Source: an uncultured Bacillus sp.
GTDB lineage: Bacteria; Bacillota; Bacilli; Bacillales; Cytobacillaceae
Length of the DNA stretch: 17,258 nucleotides
Assembly (NCBI GenBank): GCA_937894355.1
Contig: CALCRD010000313.1
Coordinates: forward strand, 1 to 17,258
Direction of reading: 5' to 3'
Part shown: positions 7,543 through 14,130 of the stretch, one piece after another
How the letters are laid out: the number at the start of each line of letters is the position of its first letter
Numbering within the stretch: position 1 is the stretch's first letter
Made by a program: the position numbers and the translations under genes
The notes under the pieces: generated by a model
Seen by the model: only the letters and a program-made list of their open reading frames with translations
What the model was told of the DNA's origin: nothing
The model's database searches: none

Positions 7543-7797
7543 TTAATATTTAAAGAATAACTCTATGTAATCTTTGTACTTCTCATATGCCGGATGATCT
7601 TCAAAGGATTCATATACATCACTATGAAGTTCAAAATATGGGAGTGGTTGATCTTTTGGGGTTAAACTATTTATCTCTTTCCTAAGATCGATAACCATTT
7701 CCTCCAACGATTGCGAATAATTTAGTAAGCCAACTATGAGTCTAGCAGTATCCAAATCAAATTTATTAGGCTGAGTTGTTCTAATCATAGATTCCAT
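7543..7797 (-). CDS. 84-residue passenger protein of the IS21-family element
   Basis: ATG 7797-7795 starts one base past the istB stop and has AAGGAGCG (7812-7805) at a 7-base spacing inside the istB end; a longer in-frame start at 7854 lacks this. The protein (MESMIRTTQPNKFDLDTARL... ending DYIELFFKY) is acidic and helical, with a probable coiled coil (SLEEMVIDLRKEINSL). I recognise no family. Its coupling to istB and position inside the element ends argue that it is carried by the IS, perhaps as a regulator or target-choice factor; that role is a guess. Confidence 0.65.
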   Translation of the reverse strand: MESMIRTTQPNKFDLDTARLIVGLLNYSQSLEEMVIDLRKEINSLTPKDQPLPYFELHSDVYESFEDHPAYEKYKDYIELFFKY

Positions 7798-7798
7798 A

Positions 7799-8563
7799 TT
7801 AATTCGCTCCTTGGCTATGATTTGTTTGAAGTAATCGGTATGAATAATCCGCATTCATGTCAAGGACATGGGATCGGAAAGTAATACGGTCTATTAGGGC
7901 GGCTACCATGATTTCATTTTCAAATAGCTCTGTCCATCTTGAAAATTCAAGGTTGGTCGTTATGATAACACTGCCTCTTTCTGAACGTTCTGATATAACT
8001 TGGAACAACATTTCCGATTGATGTCAATTGAAAGTGAGATAAGAAAGTTCATCCAGAATCAATAAATCTAGTTTTGAGAGACTTTTTTCAAGCTTAGATA
8101 GTCTATTGTTCTGATGAGCTTCAGATAGTTCATTAGCAAGATTAGCAGCTGTAGTAAATCGTACGGAATATCCAGCTTGGCAAGCTTTTAGCCCAAGTGA
8201 GATGGAGAGATGAGTTTTTCCACTACCAGGGTTTCCAATCATTGGAATATTCTGTTTATTATCTATGAAATCGCAACTGGCCAATTCCCAAACCTTAGCA
8301 CTAGATACCTTCGGTAAATTGGTGAAATCAAATTCATCTATGGTCTTTGTAAAAGGGAACTTAGCTGCTTTTATTCTACGAATCTGTTGGTTTTCTTGCC
8401 TCCGTGAAACTTCCCGTTTCAATAAGTCCCTTAGGAAATGTTCGTAGCACTGTTCTTCAGCATCTAGTTGGCGAATGATCTCTTCATAATCTAAAAATGA
8501 GGGGGTCTTAATTTGTTTAGCATATAGCTTAATTGATTCCTTAGTGGGATTTATTGTACTCAT
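7799..8563 (-). pseudogene. istB: IstB (IS21 helper ATPase) with in-frame TGA
   Basis: The start ATG (8563-8561) overlaps the istA stop in ATGA, giving translational coupling. The frame encodes 179 residues: the IstB N-terminal helices, Walker A GNPGSGKT (residues 110-117) and Walker B LLILDE (167-172), then LSYLTFN and a TGA at 8026-8024. The same frame continues without shift: HQSEMLFQVISERSERGSVI, TTNLEFSRWTELFENE, LIDRITFRSHVL, ending at TAA 7801-7799. A CGA or similar to TGA change explains everything. Full length would be about 254 residues, normal for IstB. Unless the TGA is read through or a sequencing error, the ATPase lacks its C-terminal third and transposition should be impaired. 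Confidence 0.88.
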
Positions 8564-10029
8564 ATCGCAACCCCCTTAATCAAATTGTCATACTGGCTTA
8601 ATTCTGGACTTTTCACTTTGATTTCATTGGAAAGATGAATCGGTTTTACTTGAATTACCGGTGTGAGTATAGCTCTAATTTGTTCAAGGGAAATCTCATT
8701 TTGAGATTGAAGACTTCTAACAGCTGTTAAAACTTTTACTTGGTCAAAATCAACACAAAGGCGTAATAATTTCACCATTTCTCTAGGACCAGAAAGGCGT
8801 TTGCCTATTTCTATTAGTTCTGAAGATAAATTGCTTTTAACAGGTTTAGCATTGTATACACTTCGAGGTTTTTGTTCAATTAAATCTATGTAATGTTCTA
8901 GTAAATATTTAGACTCCCCACGCCCATAGGAACGGGGATATTTCGCAATAAGTAATAGTTTATGGAAGACGAGAATTTCATTTCCATAGCCTTTAATACT
9001 AACGTCCTTGTCCACATAAGCAACAGGAACGGAATAGTAATTATGATCAAACTTAATGGTCGAAAAGGTATCCACTTTATGAGTAACGCTTCTGCTTGTA
9101 TCAAATCGATATTTTGGAAGGGGAATGAACTTTGGTAATTCTACATCTACCATCTTTTCAACCGTGAGTTCTCTGCGAGAAATCCTATGGCTGCGGTATT
9201 TTATACACCTTTTAATCAACTCATCATTAAGTTCAGCAATACTGTTTACTCTAGGGACGGGAACCAAGACATTGCGTCTAATCCAGCCTACTAGGCCTTC
9301 TACTAGTCCTTTTTCATGGCCTGAAGCAATATTGCAGAATTCGGTCTTAAAAGCATAATGTGCGGATAATAATTTATAACGTTCTTGAACTTTAGCATGT
9401 GATCCAAAGCCTTCTTTAACGGCAACCCGAGCATTATCAAAGATTACTTTTGAGGGAACACCTTGAAAGTGTTCAAATCCATTTACATTGCCTTCTAAAA
9501 AGCTTTCTTCATTTTGGCGAAAGAAGGCTTTAACAAATATATCTGCACTATAGCACTGCCGCATACAAAATAGATTAACTTTTGTTTTTTTTCCTTGAAG
9601 ATAGATGGTTGCTTCACCCCAATCTATCTGAACTGCTTCACCTGGGTCATAGCTCAGAGGAACAAAAGCTTTAACGGTTTTCTGCCGAAGCTCCGCTACA
9701 ATTTGCCGTATGGTAGATTCCCCACCCGTAAATCCAAGTTCATCTACCAGACGATCGTAAATACGTCGAGCAGTGTGCTTTTGTTTTTTGAGATTTTCTT
9801 TTTCGTCTTCTTCAAGGCAAGATTTAATGAATTCGATGATGTGTTCAGTTGCAACATAAGGTTTTCTACCACTTGTTCCATTACGCTCCCAAGGAACATG
9901 AGAGCCTTCACAATACTTTTTTACCGTAGTGCGTGAAACCCCTAGGAGCCTAGCTATTTCACGTTGTGACTTGCATTCATGGACGTATAGTTGCCGAATT
10001 TTTTCGTACATCTCCACCTCGATGATCAT
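8560..10029 (-). CDS. istA: IstA, IS21-family DDE transposase
   Basis: The 489-residue protein is full length for IstA and intact. Residues about 19-42 form the helix-turn-helix (SQREIARLLGVSRTTVKKYC). The DDE integrase core shows D136 in VQIDWGEA, D198 in VIFDNARVAV and E244 in EKGLVEGLVGWIRRN. The C-terminal region has the beta-rich HNYYSVPVAYVDKDVSIKGY segment. The start ATG 10029 has AGGAGG about 10 bases upstream, and a second ATG at residue 7 also follows a GGTGGAG. It cuts and joins the element ends; IstB is needed for target capture and overlaps by four bases. Confidence 0.95.
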   Translation of the reverse strand: MIIEVEMYEKIRQLYVHECKSQREIARLLGVSRTTVKKYCEGSHVPWERNGTSGRKPYVATEHIIEFIKSCLEEDEKENLKKQKHTARRIYDRLVDELGFTGGESTIRQIVAELRQKTVKAFVPLSYDPGEAVQIDWGEATIYLQGKKTKVNLFCMRQCYSADIFVKAFFRQNEESFLEGNVNGFEHFQGVPSKVIFDNARVAVKEGFGSHAKVQERYKLLSAHYAFKTEFCNIASGHEKGLVEGLVGWIRRNVLVPVPRVNSIAELNDELIKRCIKYRSHRISRRELTVEKMVDVELPKFIPLPKYRFDTSRSVTHKVDTFSTIKFDHNYYSVPVAYVDKDVSIKGYGNEILVFHKLLLIAKYPRSYGRGESKYLLEHYIDLIEQKPRSVYNAKPVKSNLSSELIEIGKRLSGPREMVKLLRLCVDFDQVKVLTAVRSLQSQNEISLEQIRAILTPVIQVKPIHLSNEIKVKSPELSQYDNLIKGVAI

Positions 10030-10091
10030 CCTTTCGTTTCCTCCTGCAAAAGTATTTTGTCATAATAATTTTACAGGAATTTTTATTTGAG

Positions 10092-10147
10092 GTGGTCTAC
10101 TTTTTTCTCAGCGTTTTGCTTGTTTTTGGCCTACTTTTATCTTAGCA
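10092..10147. repeat. Right terminal repeats of the IS21-family element (two copies)
   Basis: Read inward on the minus strand, the end is TGCTAAGATAAAAGTAGGCC(A) (10147-10127), followed 34 bp on by GAGAAAAAAGTAGACCAC (ending 10092). The block AAAACGCTGAGAAAAAAGT is also present at the left end. The final CA at 10146-10147 matches the terminal dinucleotide rule of IS21-type ends. Confidence 0.75.
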
Positions 10148-10158
10148 TTCATAATAAA

Positions 10159-10198
10159 AAGCTTAATCTCTCAGTATTTAAATTGAGAAATTAGGCTT
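10159..10198. terminator. Bidirectional terminator-like hairpin
   Basis: AAGCTTAATCTCTCA (10159-10173) pairs with TGAGAAATTAGGCTT (10184-10198) over 15 positions with two G-T type pairs and a 10-base loop. A-rich sequence precedes it (A5 at 10156-10160), giving a T-run on the minus strand. It lies directly outside the IS21 right end and looks like the terminator of a gene now lost. Confidence 0.55.
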
Positions 10199-10255
10199 TA
10201 TCTACTTCATAAACGGGCTATTTATAGAGAAAACAAAAAGAACAATCGTTCCGTT

Positions 10256-10279
10256 AAAGGGACAGATTGTGGAGGATTG
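10256..10279 (+). repeat. Short dispersed motif, copy 1
   Basis: AAAGGGACAGATTGTGGAGG followed by ATTG lies upstream of the GyrI-like gene. A second version is at 10837-10860, downstream of it, sharing ATTGTGGAGGAT exactly and a similar AAA-GG-CA lead. Together they bracket the gene. Confidence 0.35.
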
Positions 10280-10361
10280 AATACAGAATATTCCCTTTTA
10301 AAAAAGTGTTTGAAAAACATTTTAAATCATATTACCTTATCAAAAAGGGGAGATTTAAAAC

Positions 10362-10812
10362 ATGAAAATATCCATTGAAGAAATACCTAAATCAAGGATT
10401 GCTTATTTCCGTAACGTTGGAGAGTATGGCAAAAATCAAAACAAGGAACTAATGGAGTCCTTTAAAAAGTGGGCACAGTTGAATGGTGTATTTGATAATT
10501 CTACAATTTTAGGTATACCGCAGGATAACCCTCAGGTTACTCCTAAAGAGGAGTGTCGTTATGATGTTTGTGTTGTTATAAATAAAGATTTTAATGTGGC
10601 GAAACCTACTCAAGTTGGTAAATTTACTGGTGGGAAATACGCTGTTTTCGTACTTGACCATACAAAAGAGGCAGTCAGTAAATTTTGGGGCAATTTTTTT
10701 TTATGAGATAGAAAAAAACAATCTATCAATAAGGGAACAGCCCATTGTAGAAAGATATACTTCACAAATGATTGATAACCATTTGTGTGAAATATTAGTT
10801 CCTATACAGTAG
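10362..10812 (+). pseudogene. GyrI-like small-molecule-binding domain protein, frameshifted
   Basis: ATG 10362 follows AAGGGGAG at a spacing of about 9. The frame gives MKISIEEIPKSRIAYFRNVG, then YDVCVVINKDF and VGKFTGGKYAVFVLDHTKEA, typical of the stand-alone GyrI-like/AraC effector-binding fold, but ends at 10706 right after a T9 run (10694-10702). With one T fewer the frame continues YEIEKNNLSIREQPIVERYT and EILVPIQ to TAG 10810-10812, the expected family C-terminus (REQP-xERY...CEI-VPI). Full length would be about 150 residues. Such proteins bind hydrophobic small molecules or DNA gyrase. The break in a homopolymer may be real phase variation, decay, or a sequencing error. Confidence 0.8.
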
Positions 10813-11198
10813 CAGAAGCTAGGGAATTTCCTCAACAAAAGGCGCAATTGTGGAGGATCGCAGCACAAAATGATCAAACTTTTTTATAAAAATTCCGGAC
10901 AATTCAGAACTGTAGAATCCATTTTGATCAATCCTTTTTCAAAATGGGTTCTTTTATTTGCTATAAAATACGGGTTCGAGTGATATTTTTGATCAAACTT
11001 TAATTCAAAGCTACAAAAACAATTTAATTCAAAAGTTTTGCATTTCATCGAGTTCAGTAATTGCCACGGAGATACTAGGAATACTTAATTTTAATCAGAA
11101 TTTATTCAGTGCATGGTTTATTTCACATATAACTGAATCAGAGATTTGGTCTAATGTAACATCTGAAAATAAAATGAAGAGAATTAAATTTCAAATAA
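10813..11198 (+). other. Intergenic stretch with unrecognised gene scraps
   Basis: Two short open frames look protein-like but have no clear start. One at 10870-10983 reads MIKLFYKNSGQF and PFSKWVLLFAIKYGF. A second, open from 10967 to a TAA at 11223-11225, reads ATEILGILNFNQNLFSAWFI and ends QIIDQIFLIL. They are in different frames and could be pieces of one decayed gene. TGATCAA occurs three times (10871, 10925, 10990). I assign no function. Confidence 0.3.
10837..10860 (+). repeat. Short dispersed motif, copy 2
   Basis: AAAAGGCGCAATTGTGGAGG followed by ATCG resembles the copy at 10256-10279. It may be a small Bacillus intergenic repeat or the scar of an older insertion. Confidence 0.35.
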
Positions 11199-11227
11199 TT
11201 GACCAAATATTTTTAATTTTGTAATAT
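11199..11227 (+). promoter_or_regulatory. Sigma-A type promoter for the GNAT gene
   Basis: TTGACC (-35, 11199-11204) and TAATAT (-10, 11222-11227) are separated by exactly 17 bases. The predicted start near 11234 leaves a short leader before the ribosome site at 11251-11260. Confidence 0.6.
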
Positions 11228-11267
11228 ATTTAGTTATAAGCTAACAATAAAAAGGAGAGGATTCATT

Positions 11268-11699
11268 TTGAATGATAGTTATGTAATTTTATCAGATAAA
11301 GCAAAATTAGATATAGAAATTATACATAATTTTCTTTGTTATAATTCTTATTGGGCAAAAGGAATATCTAAAGAAATTGTTGAAAAGTCAATTGTTTATA
11401 GTGCTTTGTGTTTTGGGGTATATAAAAAAAATAAAAGTGGTCAATTAGGGGAGCAAATTGGATTTGCTAGGGTTATTTCTGATTTATCCACGTTTGCATA
11501 TATAGCAGATGTATTTATACTACCTAATCATAGGAAAAAAGGGTTATCAAAAAAACTTATTAAGACTATTGTTGAACATCCAGACTTAAAATATATTAGA
11601 AGAGCTATGTTGGCTACGAAAGATGCTCATAATTTGTATAGCAAATTTGGATTTAAAGAAATTGCTAATATTAATTTATTTATGGAATTGAATAAATAA
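11268..11699 (+). CDS. GNAT-family N-acetyltransferase
   Basis: The start is TTG 11268, seven bases after AAAGGAGAGG (11251-11260). The 143-residue protein has the GNAT layout: an N-terminal strand-helix part, FGVY and IGFARVISD strands, AYIADVFILPNHRKKGLSKK (the beta4 strand and the acetyl-CoA pyrophosphate-binding R-x-x-G-x-S/A motif), then AMLATKDAHNLYSKFGFKEI, the usual C-terminal LYxKxGF segment. It transfers an acetyl group from acetyl-CoA to an amine; the substrate cannot be told. It has its own promoter and terminator, so it is probably not co-transcribed with the following cassette, although a modifying or self-protecting role near it is possible. Confidence 0.88.
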   Translation: MNDSYVILSDKAKLDIEIIHNFLCYNSYWAKGISKEIVEKSIVYSALCFGVYKKNKSGQLGEQIGFARVISDLSTFAYIADVFILPNHRKKGLSKKLIKTIVEHPDLKYIRRAMLATKDAHNLYSKFGFKEIANINLFMELNK

Positions 11700-11710
11700 C
11701 ATTCTTAAAA

Positions 11711-11738
11711 AAGGTATTTTTAAAATACCTTTTTTTTA
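11711..11738 (+). terminator. Rho-independent terminator of the GNAT gene
   Basis: AAGGTATTTT (11711-11720) and AAAATACCTT (11722-11731) form a perfect stem, followed immediately by a T-run to 11737. It ends 12-40 bases past the stop codon. Confidence 0.8.
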
Positions 11739-11847
11739 TGGGAATTGACATTTACCCTGTTGGGAATTTTTTTATTTCCAAGTTTAAAAATGTAAATTTA
11801 TTGTTAATTTTGAAGAATATATTGAATTTTACGAAAAAATGTGTAAA

Positions 11848-11882
11848 TATAATAAATGTAAAAAATGTAAAAAATGTAAAAA
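11848..11882 (+). promoter_or_regulatory. Putative promoter -10 and tandem repeat ahead of the transporter gene
   Basis: TATAAT at 11848-11853 is a perfect -10 element; the best -35, TTGAAT at 11823-11828, is spaced 19, so it is weak without help. Directly behind it ATGTAAAAA is repeated three times at 9-base intervals (11856-11882), over the expected transcription start. This could be a regulator site or simple-sequence noise. Confidence 0.35.
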
Positions 11883-11917
11883 TATATACTATATTCCATT
11901 AAACAGGAGTGTCTATT

Positions 11918-12859
11918 TTGAAAAAACAATTTTTAATACTAGCTGTTTTATTTGCCCTTTTAATACAAAGTAGTAATTTTGTAGTTACAAAAACAATGGT
12001 AGATAGTTTAAATCCATATTTAATTGCATCTCTTCGGGCAATAATCCCAGCGCTTGTTATTCCTTTATTATTCTTATTTAAAAAACCCCTAATAGCTAAA
12101 ACATCAAAAGATATAAGACTATTAATTATATGTGCTTTAGGTAATTTTGTTTGGTTTCCTCTCCTGTCTACATATGGTTTGTCACTTACTTCTGCATCAG
12201 AAGCCTCTCTTATATTTTCCTTTTCACCAATATTCACAATTATCCTATGTCATTTCTATTTGAACGATAAATTAACAATAAGGAGAAGTATAGGAGTAAT
12301 TTTAGCCGCAATTGGAGTTCTGATTATAATTAGTCCTTCATTAGGCAATTTATCAAAAGGAAATTGGATTGGAGATATTCTTGTATTAATTGCAACAGTT
12401 GGATCTGGCATATCATATGTGGCTAGTGTGCAATTGGTAAGGTCTTTAAATTCTTATTCAGTTATAAGCTTTAGTGTATTAATAGGAGGTATTATTTTAT
12501 CGTTTGTATTTGTCTTTGGAGGGTTTTGGCGATATGTCAATTTGATGGATTTGAAAAGTTGGATTGGGGTTATATATATAGGTATTTTCGGTGTGTTAAT
12601 TTCTAACGGATTAATACTTTATGCTGTTAGATATGCTTCCGCGATAACTCTTTCAAGTACAACTTTTATTACGCCTTTCCTTTCTATAATACTAGCTGTG
12701 TTTATTTTGGATGAAAGTATATCACTAATTGATATATTGTCAGGGATTATCATCCTTACTGGTGTTTACTTTACAAAGTATGAAAAGAGTGATGGACTTG
12801 GCAAATTCCTTAAAGGAGGTGATATCCATGAAAGTAACACGTCTAACAGCAAAAGTTAA
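11918..12859 (+). CDS. EamA/DMT-family membrane transporter
   Basis: TTG 11918 is the likely start because CAGGAG (11904-11909) is 8 bases upstream; an in-frame GTG at 11909 overlaps that site. The ~313-residue protein has about ten hydrophobic helices in two EamA repeats: an N-terminal half with SSNFVVTKTMVDSLNPYLIA and SLRAIIPALVIP, and a second half with GVLISNGLILYAVRYASAIT and FILDESISLIDILSG. EamA proteins are drug/metabolite exporters. The 3' end is odd: after TGVYFTKYEK the last ~15 codons read through the Shine-Dalgarno and start of the peptide gene at 12828, so the C-terminus (GGDIHESNTSNSKS) is made of that overlap. Position suggests export of the product of the following genes. 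Confidence 0.85.
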   Translation: MKKQFLILAVLFALLIQSSNFVVTKTMVDSLNPYLIASLRAIIPALVIPLLFLFKKPLIAKTSKDIRLLIICALGNFVWFPLLSTYGLSLTSASEASLIFSFSPIFTIILCHFYLNDKLTIRRSIGVILAAIGVLIIISPSLGNLSKGNWIGDILVLIATVGSGISYVASVQLVRSLNSYSVISFSVLIGGIILSFVFVFGGFWRYVNLMDLKSWIGVIYIGIFGVLISNGLILYAVRYASAITLSSTTFITPFLSIILAVFILDESISLIDILSGIIILTGVYFTKYEKSDGLGKFLKGGDIHESNTSNSKS

Positions 12860-12884
12860 TCGTCCAGCTTCTTTACATCTTTAA
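12828..12884 (+). CDS. 18-residue peptide, copy 1 (candidate RiPP precursor)
   Basis: ATG 12828 follows AAAGGAGGTGAT, complementary to the 16S rRNA 3' end over about 12 bases, and encodes MKVTRLTAKVNRPASLHL, then TAA. The peptide is basic (K2, K9, R5, R12, H17), hydrophilic and has no Cys, signal sequence or membrane helix. It overlaps the transporter gene by 32 bases in another frame. An exact second copy and the two following enzymes with recognition-like domains suggest a substrate peptide made in excess. At 18 residues it is very short for leader plus core, so the enzymes may act on the whole peptide. A regulatory leader-peptide role is the main alternative. It is too short for most gene finders. 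Confidence 0.7.
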   Translation: MKVTRLTAKVNRPASLHL

Positions 12885-12961
12885 TATTACTGATGTTTAC
12901 TTTACAACCTATGAAAAGAATGGTGTACTAGGCAAATTATTCCTTAAAGGAGGTGATATCC

Positions 12962-13018
12962 ATGAAAGTAACACGTCTAACAGCAAAAGTTAATCGTCCA
13001 GCTTCTTTACATCTTTAA
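12962..13018 (+). CDS. 18-residue peptide, copy 2 (candidate RiPP precursor)
   Basis: Same sequence, ribosome site and spacing as the copy at 12828-12884, with every base identical. It is not overlapped by an intact gene; the degenerate transporter tail in front of it (ITDVYFTTYEKNGVLGKLF) shows how the copy arose. It lies 116 bases ahead of the first iron-enzyme gene, with a hairpin between. Identity at synonymous sites means either recent gene conversion or selection on both codons and the mRNA. Confidence 0.7.
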   Translation: MKVTRLTAKVNRPASLHL

Positions 13019-13058
13019 TATTAAGGGTGTTTAGTGTAATTGGTACAGATCATCGATG

Positions 13059-13108
13059 AGAGCTAAGTTCAAGGTTATTTATTTGAATGGATACCTTGAG
13101 CTTACTCT
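13059..13108 (+). other. Stem-loop between peptide genes and enzyme genes
   Basis: AGAGCTAAGTTCAAGGT (13059-13075) pairs with ACCTTGAGCTTACTCT (13093-13108): a stem of about 16 pairs with one bulged base, one G-T pair and a 17-base loop. No T-run follows. Such a structure can protect the upstream peptide mRNA from 3' exonucleases or partly block transcription, lowering enzyme relative to peptide. Confidence 0.65.
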
Positions 13109-13134
13109 ACATTTAACTTAAAGGAGGTACTAAC

Positions 13135-14115
13135 ATGTCACAAACATGTTTTTTTAATAAGCCACGTCTTAAGCCTGGTACAAAAATAAATGAATCGAAT
13201 AAAGCAGTTATTTTAAGTTATAAAGAGGACTCATTGTCAATTGAACCAGATGATAAGTCACTTGAAAGCATAAAATTATTTTTAGAGTCTTTGAATGGAA
13301 CTAATAGTATTGAAGATATTTCTAACATAACAGGATATTCTGAAGAAGAAGTAACTTTTAACATAAATATATTAGATAAAGATTTAATAATTATGGAAGG
13401 AAATGAAAATCCCGGTAATGGTATTTCCGGTAAAAATTTTATTATTAAGATAGAAGAATATGTTCAACGTTGGACAAACCAAAAAGGAACAGATTCTTTT
13501 AATGACATAGTAAAAAGCAATAAGGCACCAAAATCATTATTAGTTGGTTTTGCATTAGAATACTTTTTTGTAACCAAAAGAGCATTTACAACTTTAATGC
13601 CTTCTACGATGTTCCAATTGAGTCCAAAAATTAAATTTGAGCTTAGAAAATTTGCAATGGAAGAATTTAATCACGATAAAATTATGGTCAGAGCACTTGA
13701 AGCAGTTGGCATTTCTAAAGAGGATGCATATAATCATATTCCACTTCCGTCTACTGCAGCACTAATTAATTTACTTAGTTTTTGGTCTCATCATGATCCT
13801 CTATCTTATATGGCCTCACTATTTATTTTTGAAGAAGCTTCAGATGGTAATGAATATCTAGCAAGCCTTGAGCAATACAATCTTCCAAAAGAATACATAA
13901 AACCTATGTACGATCATTCTGATGTAAATGAAGATTGGGGCCATGGCGCTGTTAGTCGCAACTTGCTTAAGCATATTGAATATGTAAGTTTGGATGATCA
14001 GAAAAGGGTTATTAAGAATATCTATTTATTATTAAATACTTTATATGCTTTTTACGAAGACCTTGTTGATAAATACTATGAAAATGAAGATTTACCTGTT
14101 CGATTAGTTAACTAA
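13135..14115 (+). CDS. PqqD/RRE-like domain fused to haem-oxygenase-like iron enzyme (paralogue A)
   Basis: ATG 13135 follows AAAGGAGGT; the protein has 326 residues. Residues about 8-90 (KPRLKPGTKI, LESLNGTNSIEDISNITGYS, LDKDLIIMEG) resemble the PqqD-like or cyclodehydratase N-terminal winged-helix domain that binds RiPP precursors. Residues about 105-315 match the iron-containing redox enzyme family (PF14518, haem-oxygenase-like fold). Likely metal ligands are E142, E177 with H180 (EEFNHD), E233 or E234 (LFIFEEA) and D263, D267, H270 (HSDVNEDWGHG). This family includes dinuclear iron oxidases that use O2 on amino acids, fatty acids and aromatics. I infer oxidation of a residue in the 18-residue peptide. 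Function is not shown by sequence alone. Confidence 0.8.
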   Translation: MSQTCFFNKPRLKPGTKINESNKAVILSYKEDSLSIEPDDKSLESIKLFLESLNGTNSIEDISNITGYSEEEVTFNINILDKDLIIMEGNENPGNGISGKNFIIKIEEYVQRWTNQKGTDSFNDIVKSNKAPKSLLVGFALEYFFVTKRAFTTLMPSTMFQLSPKIKFELRKFAMEEFNHDKIMVRALEAVGISKEDAYNHIPLPSTAALINLLSFWSHHDPLSYMASLFIFEEASDGNEYLASLEQYNLPKEYIKPMYDHSDVNEDWGHGAVSRNLLKHIEYVSLDDQKRVIKNIYLLLNTLYAFYEDLVDKYYENEDLPVRLVN

Positions 14116-14130
14116 AAGGAGGTAGCTTTT

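Larger units (their letters stand above)
7372..10147 (-). mobile_element. IS21-family insertion sequence with passenger gene
   Basis: The element carries istA, istB and an 84-residue third gene on the minus strand between inverted ends. The right end, read inward, is TGCTAAGATAAAAGTAGGCC(A). Two left-end candidates match it: TGTCAATAAAAAGGTAGACC at 7372 and TGCCAAAAAAAAAGTAGACC at 7420. Binding-type repeats ending in TAGACCA or similar occur four times on the left (ends 7392, 7415, 7440, 7474) and twice on the right. The inner pair has the same 34-bp spacing on both sides. A near-identical AAACGCTGAGAAAAAAGT block occurs at both ends. No target-site duplication is visible for either left end. 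Confidence 0.85.
12756..13023 (+). repeat. Tandem duplication of the transporter 3' end plus peptide gene
   Basis: Unit 1 begins at 12756 and unit 2 at 12887 (period 131-134 bases). The first ~50 bases of each, derived from the transporter tail, differ at seven positions and by a 3-base insertion in unit 2. The next 84 bases (12806-12889 and 12940-13023), holding the ribosome site, the 18-codon gene and its stop, are identical. Confidence 0.95.

Noticed and set aside
9595..9936. Plus-strand frame of 113 codons
   Set aside because: Antisense to istA; composition (Phe/Ser/Asn-rich) is that of a shadow frame.
11856..11882. CRISPR-like array
   Set aside because: The repeat unit is 9 bp with no spacers; it is a short tandem repeat.
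11899..12237. Minus-strand frame of 112 codons opposite the transporter
   Set aside because: The plus-strand transporter is convincing over the same bases; no ribosome site or domain supports the opposite frame.
13059..13108. T-box or other known riboswitch ahead of the enzyme genes
   Set aside because: No T-box bulge sequence (TGGNACC), no terminator/antiterminator pair and no other riboswitch signature; only a single stem-loop is visible.
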